DNA of 64,000 nt, taken from Isoetes taiwanensis. Taxonomy: Eukaryota; Streptophyta; Lycopodiopsida; Isoetales; Isoetaceae. The notes under the pieces are model-generated. The model did no database searches. It was not told the DNA's origin and was given only the letters and a program-made list of their open reading frames with translations. Below, one piece after another: positions 1 to 8,953 of the stretch (position 1 is its first letter; every line of letters begins with the position of its first letter). The translations under genes and the position numbers were made by a program. The stretch covers positions 10,608,546 through 10,672,545 of the forward strand of contig JAJEKV010000009.1 in the NCBI GenBank assembly GCA_021234155.1. The letters are read 5' to 3'.

Positions 1-507
1 TGTCAGGGGATGCCTTGAAAGCGCATCCGCTACCACATTGAGCTTCCCTGGCTTATAGACTATATCAAAGTCATATTCCTCAAGGGATTCCATCCACCTT
101 CTCTGCCTCAGGTTGAGGTGTGGTTGCGTGAATACATACTGGAGGCTCTGATGGTCTGTGTCCAGCTGGAACTTCCTTCCTAGAAGATAGTGCCTCCAAA
201 TTCTTAATGCCCTGACAACCGCAAGCAATTCTTGATCGTGCGTCGGGTAGCGCGTTTCGGCGTCGTTCATCTTCTTGGAGTCGTACGCTACCACGCGCTC
301 TTCTTGCATGAGCACTGCGCCTGTAGCTATCTTACTCGCGTCTGTTGCTACAAGCTTATCTTTCTCTGGGTCTGGCAGGGTTAGGACTGGGGCGGTTGTT
401 AAAGCTTCCTTCAACAATTCAAACCCTGTTTGGGCTTTCTTGTGCCAATGCTCTACCCAATCTTTCACCTTCTCCGCCCTCATCAAGTCTGTTAGCGGGG
501 CCGCTAT
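1..507 (-). CDS. Ty3/gypsy RNase H region of element A pol (partial)
   Basis: The minus strand is open from 507 to 1 without a stop (no start codon, being internal to pol). It reads as the end of a gypsy RT and its RNase H: a connection segment with APLTDLMR, a TAPVLTLPD stretch, the catalytic segment ATDASKIATGAVLMQ, a TRYPTHDQELLAVV segment, RHYLLGRKF, TDHQSLQYV, and the typical ending GKLNVVADALSRHP. The catalytic acidic residues (D of TDAS, E of QELL, D of TDH) are present. The frame continues the pol of element A that stops at 5,977 on the far side of the Copia insertion. Integrase would follow beyond the window. Confidence 0.88.
   Translation of the reverse strand, partial: MAAPLTDLMRAEKVKDWVEHWHKKAQTGFELLKEALTTAPVLTLPDPEKDKLVATDASKIATGAVLMQEERVVAYDSKKMNDAETRYPTHDQELLAVVRALRIWRHYLLGRKFQLDTDHQSLQYVFTQPHLNLRQRRWMESLEEYDFDIVYKPGKLNVVADALSRHPLT
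503..507. repeat. Target-site duplication GCTAT, left of Copia
   Basis: GCTAT immediately precedes the left LTR and is repeated directly after the right LTR at 5,972-5,976. Five bases is the usual Copia duplication. It lies inside the gypsy pol frame, which shows the insertion order. Confidence 0.9.
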
Positions 508-1073
508 TGTTGGGTTTTTACAGTTGAATCATCATATATTTCTGTGTGAGCAGTGCTAATAAAACGTCTGTACAGATACTATGACCTAGGTTATAAGTTT
601 TGATTAACCTAAGGTTGCATGTAAATAAGTTCAATGGTTCATTAACCATTGATTGTAAAATATCTTTTTATTGAGGAGGTCGTGGCTACCGATTAGGAGC
701 CAAATGCTATTTAAATATGGCCACCTCAAGGTCGGCCGATTCTGATGGCTTAACCGACGAGCCTAAGCCCGGGAAAGTCCTGTATATAGGGATCATCCCA
801 TGATCATAACATTAAGAAGAAATTCGGCTCAATTCCGACATGTTTCAGGATTGAATGGATTGTTTGAAGTTCGAGTTGGGTCATTTGATTTTTGAGTCAA
901 TACATCTACAGTGTTTGGTCAATGCTTGTATGAACAGTGATTTACGAACCATTGAAATTCAAACTTAGATGCTGGTTAAATATATGCATGGTATTATGAT
1001 GTTTGTGTGAAGATTTGAATCAAGTACTAACTTGATTGCTAGGTTTGCAAAGCTATCCTCTTAGATATCATCA
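508..1073 (+). repeat. Copia 5' LTR
   Basis: 566 bp, TG...CA ends, nearly identical to 5406-5971. A TATATA stretch near 783-788 (tgtatataggg) is a likely TATA box. Confidence 0.95.
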
Positions 1074-1075
1074 TT

Positions 1076-1087
1076 TGGTATCAGAGC
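1076..1087 (+). other. Copia primer-binding site (tRNA-iMet)
   Basis: TGGTATCAGAGC two bases after the LTR is the classic complement of the 3' end of initiator tRNA-Met, from which minus-strand synthesis is primed. Confidence 0.92.
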
Positions 1088-1116
1088 AGGACTGCTTGGA
1101 TATTTTTAAAAGGAAA

Positions 1117-1626
1117 ATGTCAAGCAGATTCGGGGCAAGTTTATTGAACAGTGTGGAAGTATTCAAGGGTGGAGCAGGCTTTCAGGTATGGAAAGATGCT
1201 ATCAAACATATCCTTGAGGTAGAAGAGTTGTGGGATCTGGTTGATCCAGAAGGTGTTGATTTGAGTAATCAAATTAATGTTATAAGAAGATCTGTGTCTG
1301 AAGGGTCAGTCAATGCAAATGCTACTAATGCACATGCAGGTGAAACTAGCACAAGAGAGACAGTGATCAGTCAAGGAGGAGTGACAGGAAGATCACATTA
1401 TGCAAGAATCAAGGAGGCTCAGGGAATAATTTCTTGCAAGGTTAGTGCTACTATCAGACTTAAATTAAGAGAAAAGAGTCCTAGGCAAATGTGTTGTTTT
1501 TGCTCAAAAATTATGAGGAGAAAACCTCATCCCAAATTGACCTCTTGGAGAATGAACTCAGAGGTCTTAAGCTGCACCTTGATGGTGATGTCTCAGAATA
1601 TTTCAATCATTTCGATAATATTATAG
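1117..1626 (+). pseudogene. Copia gag, N-terminal part
   Basis: The first ATG after the PBS (1,117) starts MSSRFGASLL and runs through a gag N-terminal segment with FQVWKDAIKHILEVEELWDLV, typical of plant Copia gag (UBN2/DUF4219-like). An upstream in-frame start at 1,036 lies in the LTR and is not likely used. Near 1,490 the reading frame must change to continue into the YEEKTSSQIDLLENEL segment, so a single-base indel has broken gag. The frame then runs out at 1,626. Confidence 0.8.
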
Positions 1627-3755
1627 CTGACCTAGCAGCAGCAGGAGTAAATGTTTCTGAAAGAAGCCAAATCTTGCAAATTTCTAGAGCTATCAGTGAT
1701 AATAAACAACTAGGTTTATTTGTAAGAAACATGTGCAAAACAAGGGAAGAGGCAGAACAGATTTTGAGAACTGAATTTGAGCAGAAAAAATTAAAGGAAG
1801 GAGAAGAGTCAGCTGAAATATTGTTCACTAGCACAAAAAAGAAAGTTACTTGTTATTATTGTCATGAAGTTGGCCATTTTAAAAGTGATTGTCCCAAATT
1901 AAAAAAGGAGTTTGGTTGTTTTAATTGTGGGGGAAAAGGTCATATTGCAGCAAAGTGTTCATCTCCCAAGGATTATAATCAAGGGAGAGGGAAGGAAAGA
2001 AATCCAAGGGGAGGAAGAGGATTTGTAAAGAAGGAAGGAAGCAAACCTGCAGGAATACACATCACAAAAACAGCAGAAGAAAATGCTAAGGAAGAATCAC
2101 CAGACGAGAATGAGGTAAATAAACTATTGATTGCAAAAATTGCAAGTCCTGAAGCTAATAAATCTGATGTTGTTGTAGTTGATAGTGGAGCTGAGAGATC
2201 AGTAGTTCAGTCTACTGATCTTCTCAAGAACATTGATAACACTCGAAGAAATAAGATCCAAGTTGGAAATGGTGAAGTTCAATTTGCAGAAGGCTCTGGA
2301 TTGCTGCAGTTAATGGACTTAAATGGAAACATAGTTGACATAGAAAATGTCCTATGTGTACCTACTTTGATTAAAAACCTGATCTCAGTTAGTCAACTGG
2401 TTGATCTAGGATATAAAATCAATTTTGATTCCAAAGGTTGTAGCATCTATCTTGATAATGAATTGAAGTTTTATGCAAAAAGATTTGGAAATCTTTTTCA
2501 ATTGGAAGGCATTGTTCACAGTAGCATTAATTGTGTTACAAAATCTGAAACAGAATTGTGGCATAATAGGTTGGCACATACACACTGCAATAATATTAAG
2601 TTTTTGGCTGAAAAGGGATGGATATCATGCAATGACATTAAAGCAAATGGGATCATATGTGAAGGATGCATGCTTGGGAAAATAAACAGGCTTCCATTCA
2701 AAAAATCAAGAAGCCGAGCAAAAGAAGCACTTGAACTTGTGCACTCAGACCTTTGTGGTCCTCTAAATATCAGAAGTAGAACAAACAAAAGGTATTTTGT
2801 GACATTTATAGATGATTACTCTCGAAAATGCAAAGTCTATTGCCTTGAGAAAAAATCACAAGCATTACAAGCTTTTAAACAATATGTGGCTGAGGTAGAA
2901 AGAGAAACAGGGAACAAACTAAAATGCATAAGGTCTGATCGAGGAGGAGAATACTTGTCAACAAAATTCAAGCTTTTTTGCATTGCTAATGGTATAAGAA
3001 GACAGTTAACTTGCAGGTTTAGCCCTCAACAAAATGGAGTAGCGGAGAGGAAGAATAGAACACTCATGGATGCAGTTAGATCCATGATCAAACAAAGTGG
3101 ACTGCCTAATCATCTTTGGGAAGAAGCCTTGAAGACTGCCACCCTTGTGCAGAACAAACTTCCAACAGCAGCATTACAAGGTAATGTCCCTGACAATCTC
3201 TGGTCTAAAACTGAAAAATTGATTAATTATGACATGTTCAAAGTGTATGGTTGTTTGGCTTATGTTCACATACCTCATGAGTTAAGAAAAAAGCTAGACA
3301 ATAAGGCAGAAATTGGATACCTAGTTGGTTATGACGAGGAGGCAAAAGGATATAGGTTGTATAATCCTCAAACCAAGCAAATAATCATTAGCAGAGATGT
3401 GGCATTCATTGAGGATGTACTCTACAAGGATAGAATAACAAAACAGGAATTTATCAAGGCAGAAATAAAGGCCAAAGGTTCAGCTGAAAACAAACAAATG
3501 CAAAAGCAAACTGATGATATGATCAGCTTAGATTCTGATGATGACAGTTCAGACCATGAGGGTTCAGACCAAATTGAAGTAGATAAGCAAACAAAAATGG
3601 TTGAGCAAACAGAAATGGTTGAGCACAATCATCATTGCCAAAGGAAGACTCAAGCAGAAAAAACTTTTAGAAGATACTCAAATAGACTTAAATCAATATG
3701 GCAGAACAGAGGCAGGAAGGAGCAGAAGAATACAAGCAACACACATGGATTATGA
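1491..3755 (+). CDS. Copia gag C-terminus, protease and integrase (frame-broken polyprotein)
   Basis: Of the 754 codons, the first part is gag (helical YFNHFDNIIADLAAAGV) followed by two CCHC zinc knuckles: CYYCHEVGHFKSDC (about residues 121-134) and CFNCGGKGHIAAKC (143-156). Two knuckles instead of one is less usual for Copia. Protease has the motif VVDSGAERSVV (D231). GAG-pre-integrase has ELWHNRLAH and CEGC (zinc HHCC). The integrase core has D420 (VHSDLCGP), D483 (RSDRGGEY) and E519 (NGVAERKN). The start shown is only the first ATG after the frameshift near 1,490. The true protein begins at 1,117. The end at 3,755 is a second frameshift in an acidic linker before RT. Confidence 0.93.
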   Translation: MLFLLKNYEEKTSSQIDLLENELRGLKLHLDGDVSEYFNHFDNIIADLAAAGVNVSERSQILQISRAISDNKQLGLFVRNMCKTREEAEQILRTEFEQKKLKEGEESAEILFTSTKKKVTCYYCHEVGHFKSDCPKLKKEFGCFNCGGKGHIAAKCSSPKDYNQGRGKERNPRGGRGFVKKEGSKPAGIHITKTAEENAKEESPDENEVNKLLIAKIASPEANKSDVVVVDSGAERSVVQSTDLLKNIDNTRRNKIQVGNGEVQFAEGSGLLQLMDLNGNIVDIENVLCVPTLIKNLISVSQLVDLGYKINFDSKGCSIYLDNELKFYAKRFGNLFQLEGIVHSSINCVTKSETELWHNRLAHTHCNNIKFLAEKGWISCNDIKANGIICEGCMLGKINRLPFKKSRSRAKEALELVHSDLCGPLNIRSRTNKRYFVTFIDDYSRKCKVYCLEKKSQALQAFKQYVAEVERETGNKLKCIRSDRGGEYLSTKFKLFCIANGIRRQLTCRFSPQQNGVAERKNRTLMDAVRSMIKQSGLPNHLWEEALKTATLVQNKLPTAALQGNVPDNLWSKTEKLINYDMFKVYGCLAYVHIPHELRKKLDNKAEIGYLVGYDEEAKGYRLYNPQTKQIIISRDVAFIEDVLYKDRITKQEFIKAEIKAKGSAENKQMQKQTDDMISLDSDDDSSDHEGSDQIEVDKQTKMVEQTEMVEHNHHCQRKTQAEKTFRRYSNRLKSIWQNRGRKEQKNTSNTHGL

Positions 3756-3936
3756 CCATATTCTTAGCATCACAGAAGATCCTTGCATTCCCAGAAGATT
3801 TGAGGATGTTTTGATATCACCAGAAAAGGATAAATGGTTGGAGGCCATGAATGATGAAATGGAATCCTTCAAAGATACTCAAACATATGAATTGGTGGAG
3901 CATACAGCAGATAAGCACATAATAGGAAGCAAATAG
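3601..3936 (+). pseudogene. Copia integrase-RT linker and RT N-terminus
   Basis: This frame overlaps the end of the previous one and carries the start of reverse transcriptase: EDPCIPRRFEDVLISPEKDKWLEAMNDEMESF. It ends at TAG (3,934-3,936) after IIGSK, where Copia proteins normally have a tryptophan (K-W-hydrophobic-YK). A single G-to-A change (TGG to TAG) explains it. The next codon reads on in frame into the RT fingers. Confidence 0.85.
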
Positions 3937-5370
3937 TTGTACAAATTAAAAACAAATGCAGATGGAAGTCAAAAGTACAAAGCCAGATTGGTGGCTCAGG
4001 GCTTTACTCAAAAGAAGGGACAGGATTATGATGAAACTTATTCACCAATTGTCAAGTTGACCAGCCTCAGAATATTGCTCAGTATAGCTAATGCCTTAAA
4101 CCTCGAATTGCATCACATGGACGTTAAGACAGCGTTTTTAAATGCAAAATTAGAGGAGACCATTTACCTAAGACAGTCTGCTGGTTTTGAACAGGGATCT
4201 AACAAGATATGGAAATTGAATAGGGCTGTTTATGGACTCAAGCAGTCCCCAAGAGAATGGTTCAACTGTATTGACCAGTTTCTCAGAGAACAAAGCTTTG
4301 AAAAATTACAAAATGATGGGAATTTGTACAGGTTCAGAAATGGGGAAGATTATTGTATCATTGCACTTTATGTGGACGATTGTATAATGGCAGCAAATAG
4401 CACTTCATGCTTAGACAAATGCAAAAATATACTCAAGAACAGATTTAGAATGACAGATCTTGGTGAACTAAAGCATTTCTTGGGAATAGAAGTAACTCGA
4501 GACAGAGAAAAAGGTTTCTTAAAGCTTACACAGCACAGGCACATTGAAAATATGCTGAAAAGGTTCAACCTTGAATACGCTAACCCTGTCAAAACTCCTA
4601 TAGTACCAGGGCATACTCTTACAGCAGATTTAGAGATCTCTGAAAAAGAAAAAAGGGAAATGGAAGAATTGCCATATAGATCCCTGATAGGTTGTTTACT
4701 TTATTTGGCAAACAACACAAGACCAGAAATTGCTTATGCAGTTAACATTCTCAGTAGAAGAAATCATGATCCTGGGAAAGTGCATTGGATAGCTGGCAAA
4801 AGGATTCTAAGGTATTTAAAGGGAACCTTAGATCATGGCATAACTTATAAGTCAAAGAACTTAAATTTGGAAGCATTCAGTGATGCTGACTGGGGAGGAG
4901 ACCTCAGTGGCAGGAAATCAACATCAGGTTATGTAATCATGCTAGGAGGAGGAGCAATAACTTGGAGAACAAAGAAACAAAGTGCCATAGCAATGTCCAC
5001 AGCTGAGGCAGAATATGTTGCTGCATCTCTAGTTGCAAAAGAAATTGCTTGGTTGAGAAGGCTGCTGAATGAGTTAGATTGTATGCAAGAAAATCCCACT
5101 CAGATTTTTACTGACAGTCAAAGTTGTATGGCTATTGTAAAAAATCCAGTTGACCATGAGAGAACTAAACACATCGAGCTGAACATCCATTTCATAAGAG
5201 ACTTAGCAGCTAAGGGATACATACAAATGAGATATGTCAACACTTCAAGTCAAGTTGCTGATGTATTTACTAAGGCTCTTGTTGAAAGTAAGTTCATAAA
5301 GTTCAGAGATTTAATGAATGTTATAGGAGTTGCAGACACTACAGTTCTGGAGATTATTCAAGATCAATAA
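3937..5370 (+). CDS. Copia reverse transcriptase and RNase H
   Basis: Of the 477 codons, the RT fingers and palm have KARLVAQGFTQ, the aspartate motif HHMDVKTAFLNA (D62) and the catalytic YVDD (145-148). The connection has YRSLIGCLLYLANNTRPEIAYAV. RNase H shows AFSDADWGGD (D315), TAEAEY (E358), TDSQSC (D393) and the end motif QVADVFTKAL (D441). All catalytic residues are present. The apparent start is an artefact of the upstream TAG, since the frame is the continuation of 3,601-3,936. It stops at 5,370 shortly before the polypurine tract, the normal end of a Copia polyprotein. Confidence 0.95.
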   Translation: MYKLKTNADGSQKYKARLVAQGFTQKKGQDYDETYSPIVKLTSLRILLSIANALNLELHHMDVKTAFLNAKLEETIYLRQSAGFEQGSNKIWKLNRAVYGLKQSPREWFNCIDQFLREQSFEKLQNDGNLYRFRNGEDYCIIALYVDDCIMAANSTSCLDKCKNILKNRFRMTDLGELKHFLGIEVTRDREKGFLKLTQHRHIENMLKRFNLEYANPVKTPIVPGHTLTADLEISEKEKREMEELPYRSLIGCLLYLANNTRPEIAYAVNILSRRNHDPGKVHWIAGKRILRYLKGTLDHGITYKSKNLNLEAFSDADWGGDLSGRKSTSGYVIMLGGGAITWRTKKQSAIAMSTAEAEYVAASLVAKEIAWLRRLLNELDCMQENPTQIFTDSQSCMAIVKNPVDHERTKHIELNIHFIRDLAAKGYIQMRYVNTSSQVADVFTKALVESKFIKFRDLMNVIGVADTTVLEIIQDQ

Positions 5371-5390
5371 TCAGAGAAGAAAAGAAATAT

Positions 5391-5405
5391 ATGATGAAGG
5401 AGGAG
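5391..5405 (+). other. Copia polypurine tract
   Basis: ATGATGAAGGAGGAG directly abuts the right LTR, the expected primer site for plus-strand synthesis. Confidence 0.75.
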
Positions 5406-5971
5406 TGTTGGGTTTTTACAGTTGAATCATCATATATTTCTGTGTGAGCAGTGCTAATAAAATGTCTGTACAGATATTATGACCTAGGTTATAAGTTTTG
5501 ATTAACCTAAGGTTGCATGTAAATAAGTTCAATGGTTCATTAACCATTGATTGTAAAATATCTTTTTATTGAGGAGGTCGTGGCTACCTATTAGGAGCCA
5601 AATGCTATTTAAATATGGCCACCTCAAGGCCGGCCGATTCTGATGGCTTAACCGACGAGCCTAAGCCCGGGAAAGTCCTGTATATAGGGATCATCCCATG
5701 ATCATAACATTAAGAAGAAATTCGGCTCAATTCCGACATGTTTCAGGATTGAATGGATTGTTTGAAGTTCGAGTTGGGTCATTTGATTTTTGAGTCAATA
5801 CATCTACAGTGTTTGGTCAATGCTTGTATGAACAGTGATTTACGAACCATTGAAATTCAAACTTAGATGCTGGTTAAATATATGCATGGTATTATGATGT
5901 TTGTGTGAAGATTTGAATCAAGTACTAACTTGATTGCTAGGTTTGCAAAGCTATCCTCTTAGATATCATCA
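5406..5971 (+). repeat. Copia 3' LTR
   Basis: 566 bp, same length and ends as the 5' LTR, with four differences seen (all single-base). Confidence 0.95.
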
Positions 5972-5976
5972 GCTAT
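5972..5976. repeat. Target-site duplication GCTAT, right of Copia
   Basis: Second copy of the 5-bp duplication; gypsy pol continues directly after it. Confidence 0.9.
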
Positions 5977-6720
5977 CTTAGCAAAGTTCTTCACGAACTT
6001 CCTGTAGTACCCTGCTAGGCCGAGAAAACTTCTGACTTCATGCACATTCTTCGGTGCCGGCCACTGAATGACGGCTTCAATCTTGGCAGGATCCGTCGAG
6101 ATTCTTCGGTGCCGGCCACTGAATGACGGCTTCAATCTTGGCAGGATCCGTCGAGATTCCTTCTGCTGAGATCACATGACCGAGATATTCCACCTTCTCC
6201 GCTTCTTGGCGGCACTGGCGACAACTTGGCGTACAACTGGTGCCTCTTCAACTTTTCTAGCACTCTCCTTAAGTGTTGTACGTGCTCTTCAAGGGATCTG
6301 CTATACACCAAAATGTCATCAAAGAATACAATCACAAAGGTGTCTAAAAACTCCCTGAAGATGTCGTTCATGAGCCTCATGAACATCGCGGGGGCATTCG
6401 ATAAGCCGAAAGGCATTACCGTGAACTCATAATGTCCATACCGCGTTCTGAAGGCGGTCTTATGGATATCTTCTTCCTTTATCCTGATCCGATGATAACC
6501 TCGACCTTAAGTCAATTTTGAGAAGACCTTTGCACCTTGGAGTTGATCCATCAAGTCATCCGATCCGGGGAGCGATACTTGTTCTTAATGGTGTGCTTGT
6601 TCAATTGCCTATAGTCTATGCACATCCTTAAACCGCCATCCTTCTTCTTTACAAAGAGAATGGGTGCTCCAAATGGCGAGAGGTAGGGTCTAATGAAGCC
6701 TAGGTCGAGCAACTCCCCGT
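5977..6720 (-). pseudogene. Ty3/gypsy reverse transcriptase of element A (frameshifted)
   Basis: Read on the minus strand, this segment shows [32 protein letters not shown], then VMPFGL-like [20 protein letters not shown], the catalytic FFDDILVYS (FDD, usual form YLDD) and a [15 protein letters not shown] helix. Near the Copia junction it reads as [19 protein letters not shown], the usual gypsy segment joining RT to RNase H, and this continues at 507. Several frame changes are needed, one of them caused by the 55-bp tandem duplication at 6,046-6,155. The frame is therefore dead. Confidence 0.88.
6046..6155. repeat. 55-bp perfect tandem duplication inside RT
   Basis: A unit beginning ATTCTTCGGTGCCGGCCACT occurs at 6,046-6,100 and again at 6,101-6,155 with no difference. 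As 55 is not a multiple of three, it shifts the pol frame. Confidence 0.93.
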
Positions 6721-6803
6721 AATTGCTTCTTCACCCGGCCAACTCCTGCGTCGTCATTCGTAGGGGCCTTAGTTGTCGGCTTTGTTCCCCGGGTTCGAAA
6801 GTG

Positions 6804-7464
6804 CTATCTCACACTTTCGACTCCTATGAGGAAGCCGCTGATCTCATCTGGAAAGAGATCATGGAACTCCGTGATCAGCTTAGCTATTTGCTTTGGCAAC
6901 CTGCTGAGCACCTTGTCTTCTTTGCTTTCTTCTGACTCTGGCTCATCAATCTCAAGCTTGAAGATGTATGCCACCTGCTTGCTCTTGATGCACTTGAACA
7001 ACCGTTTAGAAGACATACACTGCATGATAGGAACAACTTCTTTACCTGTGATCTCAATGATCTTGCCGTCGGGTGTTGGGAAGGTCACCTTCCGCTTTCC
7101 ACAATCAATAATGGCTCCTGCTGGCCCAAGATATTCCATTCCTATGATCAGGTCATACTTGCCAATGCACATTACTTCTGCCCCCATCTGGATATTAATC
7201 CCTGGCAAATCGATGTTGAAGTTAATTCTCTTGCCTGCCGTCTGCCTTACTGCTCCACTTGCTAAGACAACGGGCCTTGGCTTTGACTTTAGCGGTTTCA
7301 ACTTCAATATTTGAACCATTCTGGGGGATGCAAAGTTATGGCTACTTCCTGAGTCTATCAGGACTATGAAGGACTTGGCCTTGGCCTTCCCTACTGTGAA
7401 AATTACTTTATACTGGCTCTCTGCTTGCTCTGTATCTATTGCGGCAAAGATATGACACTCACCC
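6804..7464 (-). CDS. Ty3/gypsy aspartic protease region of element A
   Basis: The minus frame is open from about 7,464. The retropepsin motif LIDSGSSHNFA (catalytic D near 7,355) is followed by a beta-rich domain with RINFNIDLPGINIQMGAEVMC, DLIIGMEYLGP (the second retropepsin signature, usually ILGMDWL) and TFPTPDGKIIEI. It ends with LITEFHDLFPDEISGF, the usual link into gypsy RT. The ATG at 7,319 lies after the active site and is not the start. The protein is part of the gag-pol frame. Stop at 6,804. Confidence 0.85.
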
Positions 7465-8783
7465 CGAATGTAGTCGCTGGCTTCCCGGCCGCCGCCGACA
7501 GATGTCCCAATCTCCCAACTCCGCTAGTCTTTGCACTCATGACGTAGGGGCGGTTCACCGTCCTATGGCCCGGCCGGAAGCACACGAAGCAAAGCCGCTT
7601 TTCTATGCACTCCTGTCTCTTTTCCTTGGGCATAGCCTGCAAAAAGGATCGCACTGCTTTGGAGTAGTTTGACCCCTCCTGTTTGTCCTTGAAGGACACC
7701 TGCTTTTTCTCCTACTGCTTCCCTTGATTGCCACCATATGGGGCTCTAAGCCGGACACTGGCTGGCTGCCCCGGGGGCTATAACTCCCCTGTTGCCTTGC
7801 CTTTGTCCCGATAATCTGCGCCTCGCCCGCTATTCTCGGTTACGTTCTGTTCCTTGCAAGCTTATTGCCTTGGACTCTGCTTCTGATACTGTCTTAGGGT
7901 TTATTGCCCTTACAAGCTTGCGGATCTCATCATTCAGCCCTTCAATATAGCTTTCCACTGCATGTTTTTCGCCCAACTTTGGCACATATAGTCTCAGCCT
8001 CATGAATTCCTCTGTATATTTCTGGACTGATTTGTTTCCCTGTTGGAGCCTATAGAAATGCTGCATCATGCTGGACTTGTGCTCTCTTGGGACGTAATGG
8101 CGCTTGAAGGCTTTAGCAAACTTCTTGAACCTGCAAGCATTCCTGCTCAAGCCATGGGCCTTTGCATACCCCTTCCACCATATGTGTGCCGCTCCTTTCA
8201 GGTTGGCTGTTGCCACCCTACCTTTATCCTTGTCCTTCGAGCCAAGCCTCTGCCTCCATGCCTGACCTGTTCTCGCCTGAGAATTGCTCGAGCTTCCTGG
8301 CCTTCCAAACATTCCCCAATGCAGAGTCTACTTTCTTCTGGTAATCAGAGGTTCTTGTGTCCCTTTGTCGCCCATCTATGGTATCCCTCTGCCTTCCATC
8401 TGCAGTGTTCCTCTGCCTTCCATCTGTTCGGTTCTGGGTCTGCTCTTCATCTTCCTCGGAGTCGGAGTCTGAGTCCGAGCTTGAGTCGGAGGATTCCGAG
8501 CTGGAGGACCTCCTTCTCTTGCTCCTCTTCTTGTCTCTTCCTGTTTTCCGAGCTGATGCTTGCGGCAACTGAGCGTTGCCCACCGAACCCGCTCCGCTTG
8601 CGCTGCCAGCAAAGCCTTTATCTGCTCCAGGTCCGTCCTCATCTGTGATATTTCCTCTTCTGGGGTTATGGGTCCAAATTCCTCGAACAGGTTCCTTGCC
8701 GGGGGTGGCCTGGGCGGACTCTGCTCTTCCATATGGTCTCGGCATTGTCGTTCCCCTGAGCCTAGGCCTCTAGCTGCATACAC
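7436..8783 (-). pseudogene. Ty3/gypsy gag of element A
   Basis: A gag start region (from 8,783; FEEFGPITPEEEISQMRTDLEQIKALL) leads into a serine/acid-rich stretch with three DGRQR(N/D)T repeats, then a Retrotrans_gag core: KLEQFSGENRSGMEAEAWL, ATANLKGAAHIWW, FKRHYVPREHK, EFMRLRLYVP, ESYIEGLNDEIRKLV. A degenerate CCHC knuckle CFVCFRPGHRTVNRP lies at about 7,570-7,620; its last cysteine is missing. At least two frameshifts separate these blocks (around 8,230-8,300 and after 7,830). Gag forms the virus-like particle and binds RNA. Position directly downstream of gene X on the same strand ties X and the H3-like gene to this element. Confidence 0.83.
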
Positions 8784-8953
8784 AAGTCGTTCATGGCTAT
8801 ATGGTTAGTTTTACTTGTTCTCTTGCCTTATTTATGTTGTTGGTACAGTTGTGGGGCAAAATACATCAACAAAACATTTAAAGTGCAAAAGAAATTATAT
8901 TCATATATTATATAATATTTTAGTACAAAAAGTCTCCGGGATCAAGAGTCTAA

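Larger units (their letters stand above)
508..5971 (+). mobile_element. Ty1/Copia LTR retrotransposon, near-complete but coding-defective
   Basis: The element is 5,464 bp with two 566-bp LTRs (508-1073, 5406-5971), each starting TGTTGGG and ending ATCATCA. It has a PBS of the tRNA-iMet type, a purine-rich tract and a 5-bp duplication GCTAT. By eye I count four mismatches between the LTRs, which means recent insertion. Domain order gag, protease, integrase, RT, RNase H defines Copia. The coding frame is broken by two frameshifts (near 1,490 and between 3,600 and 3,755) and one nonsense codon (3,934-3,936), so this copy cannot make a complete polyprotein. It sits inside pol of element A. Confidence 0.97.

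Noticed and set aside
6804-7314. 162-residue plus-strand ORF opposite protease, and other plus ORFs over gag and gene X
   Set aside because: Shadows of the minus-strand genes, with no independent motif.
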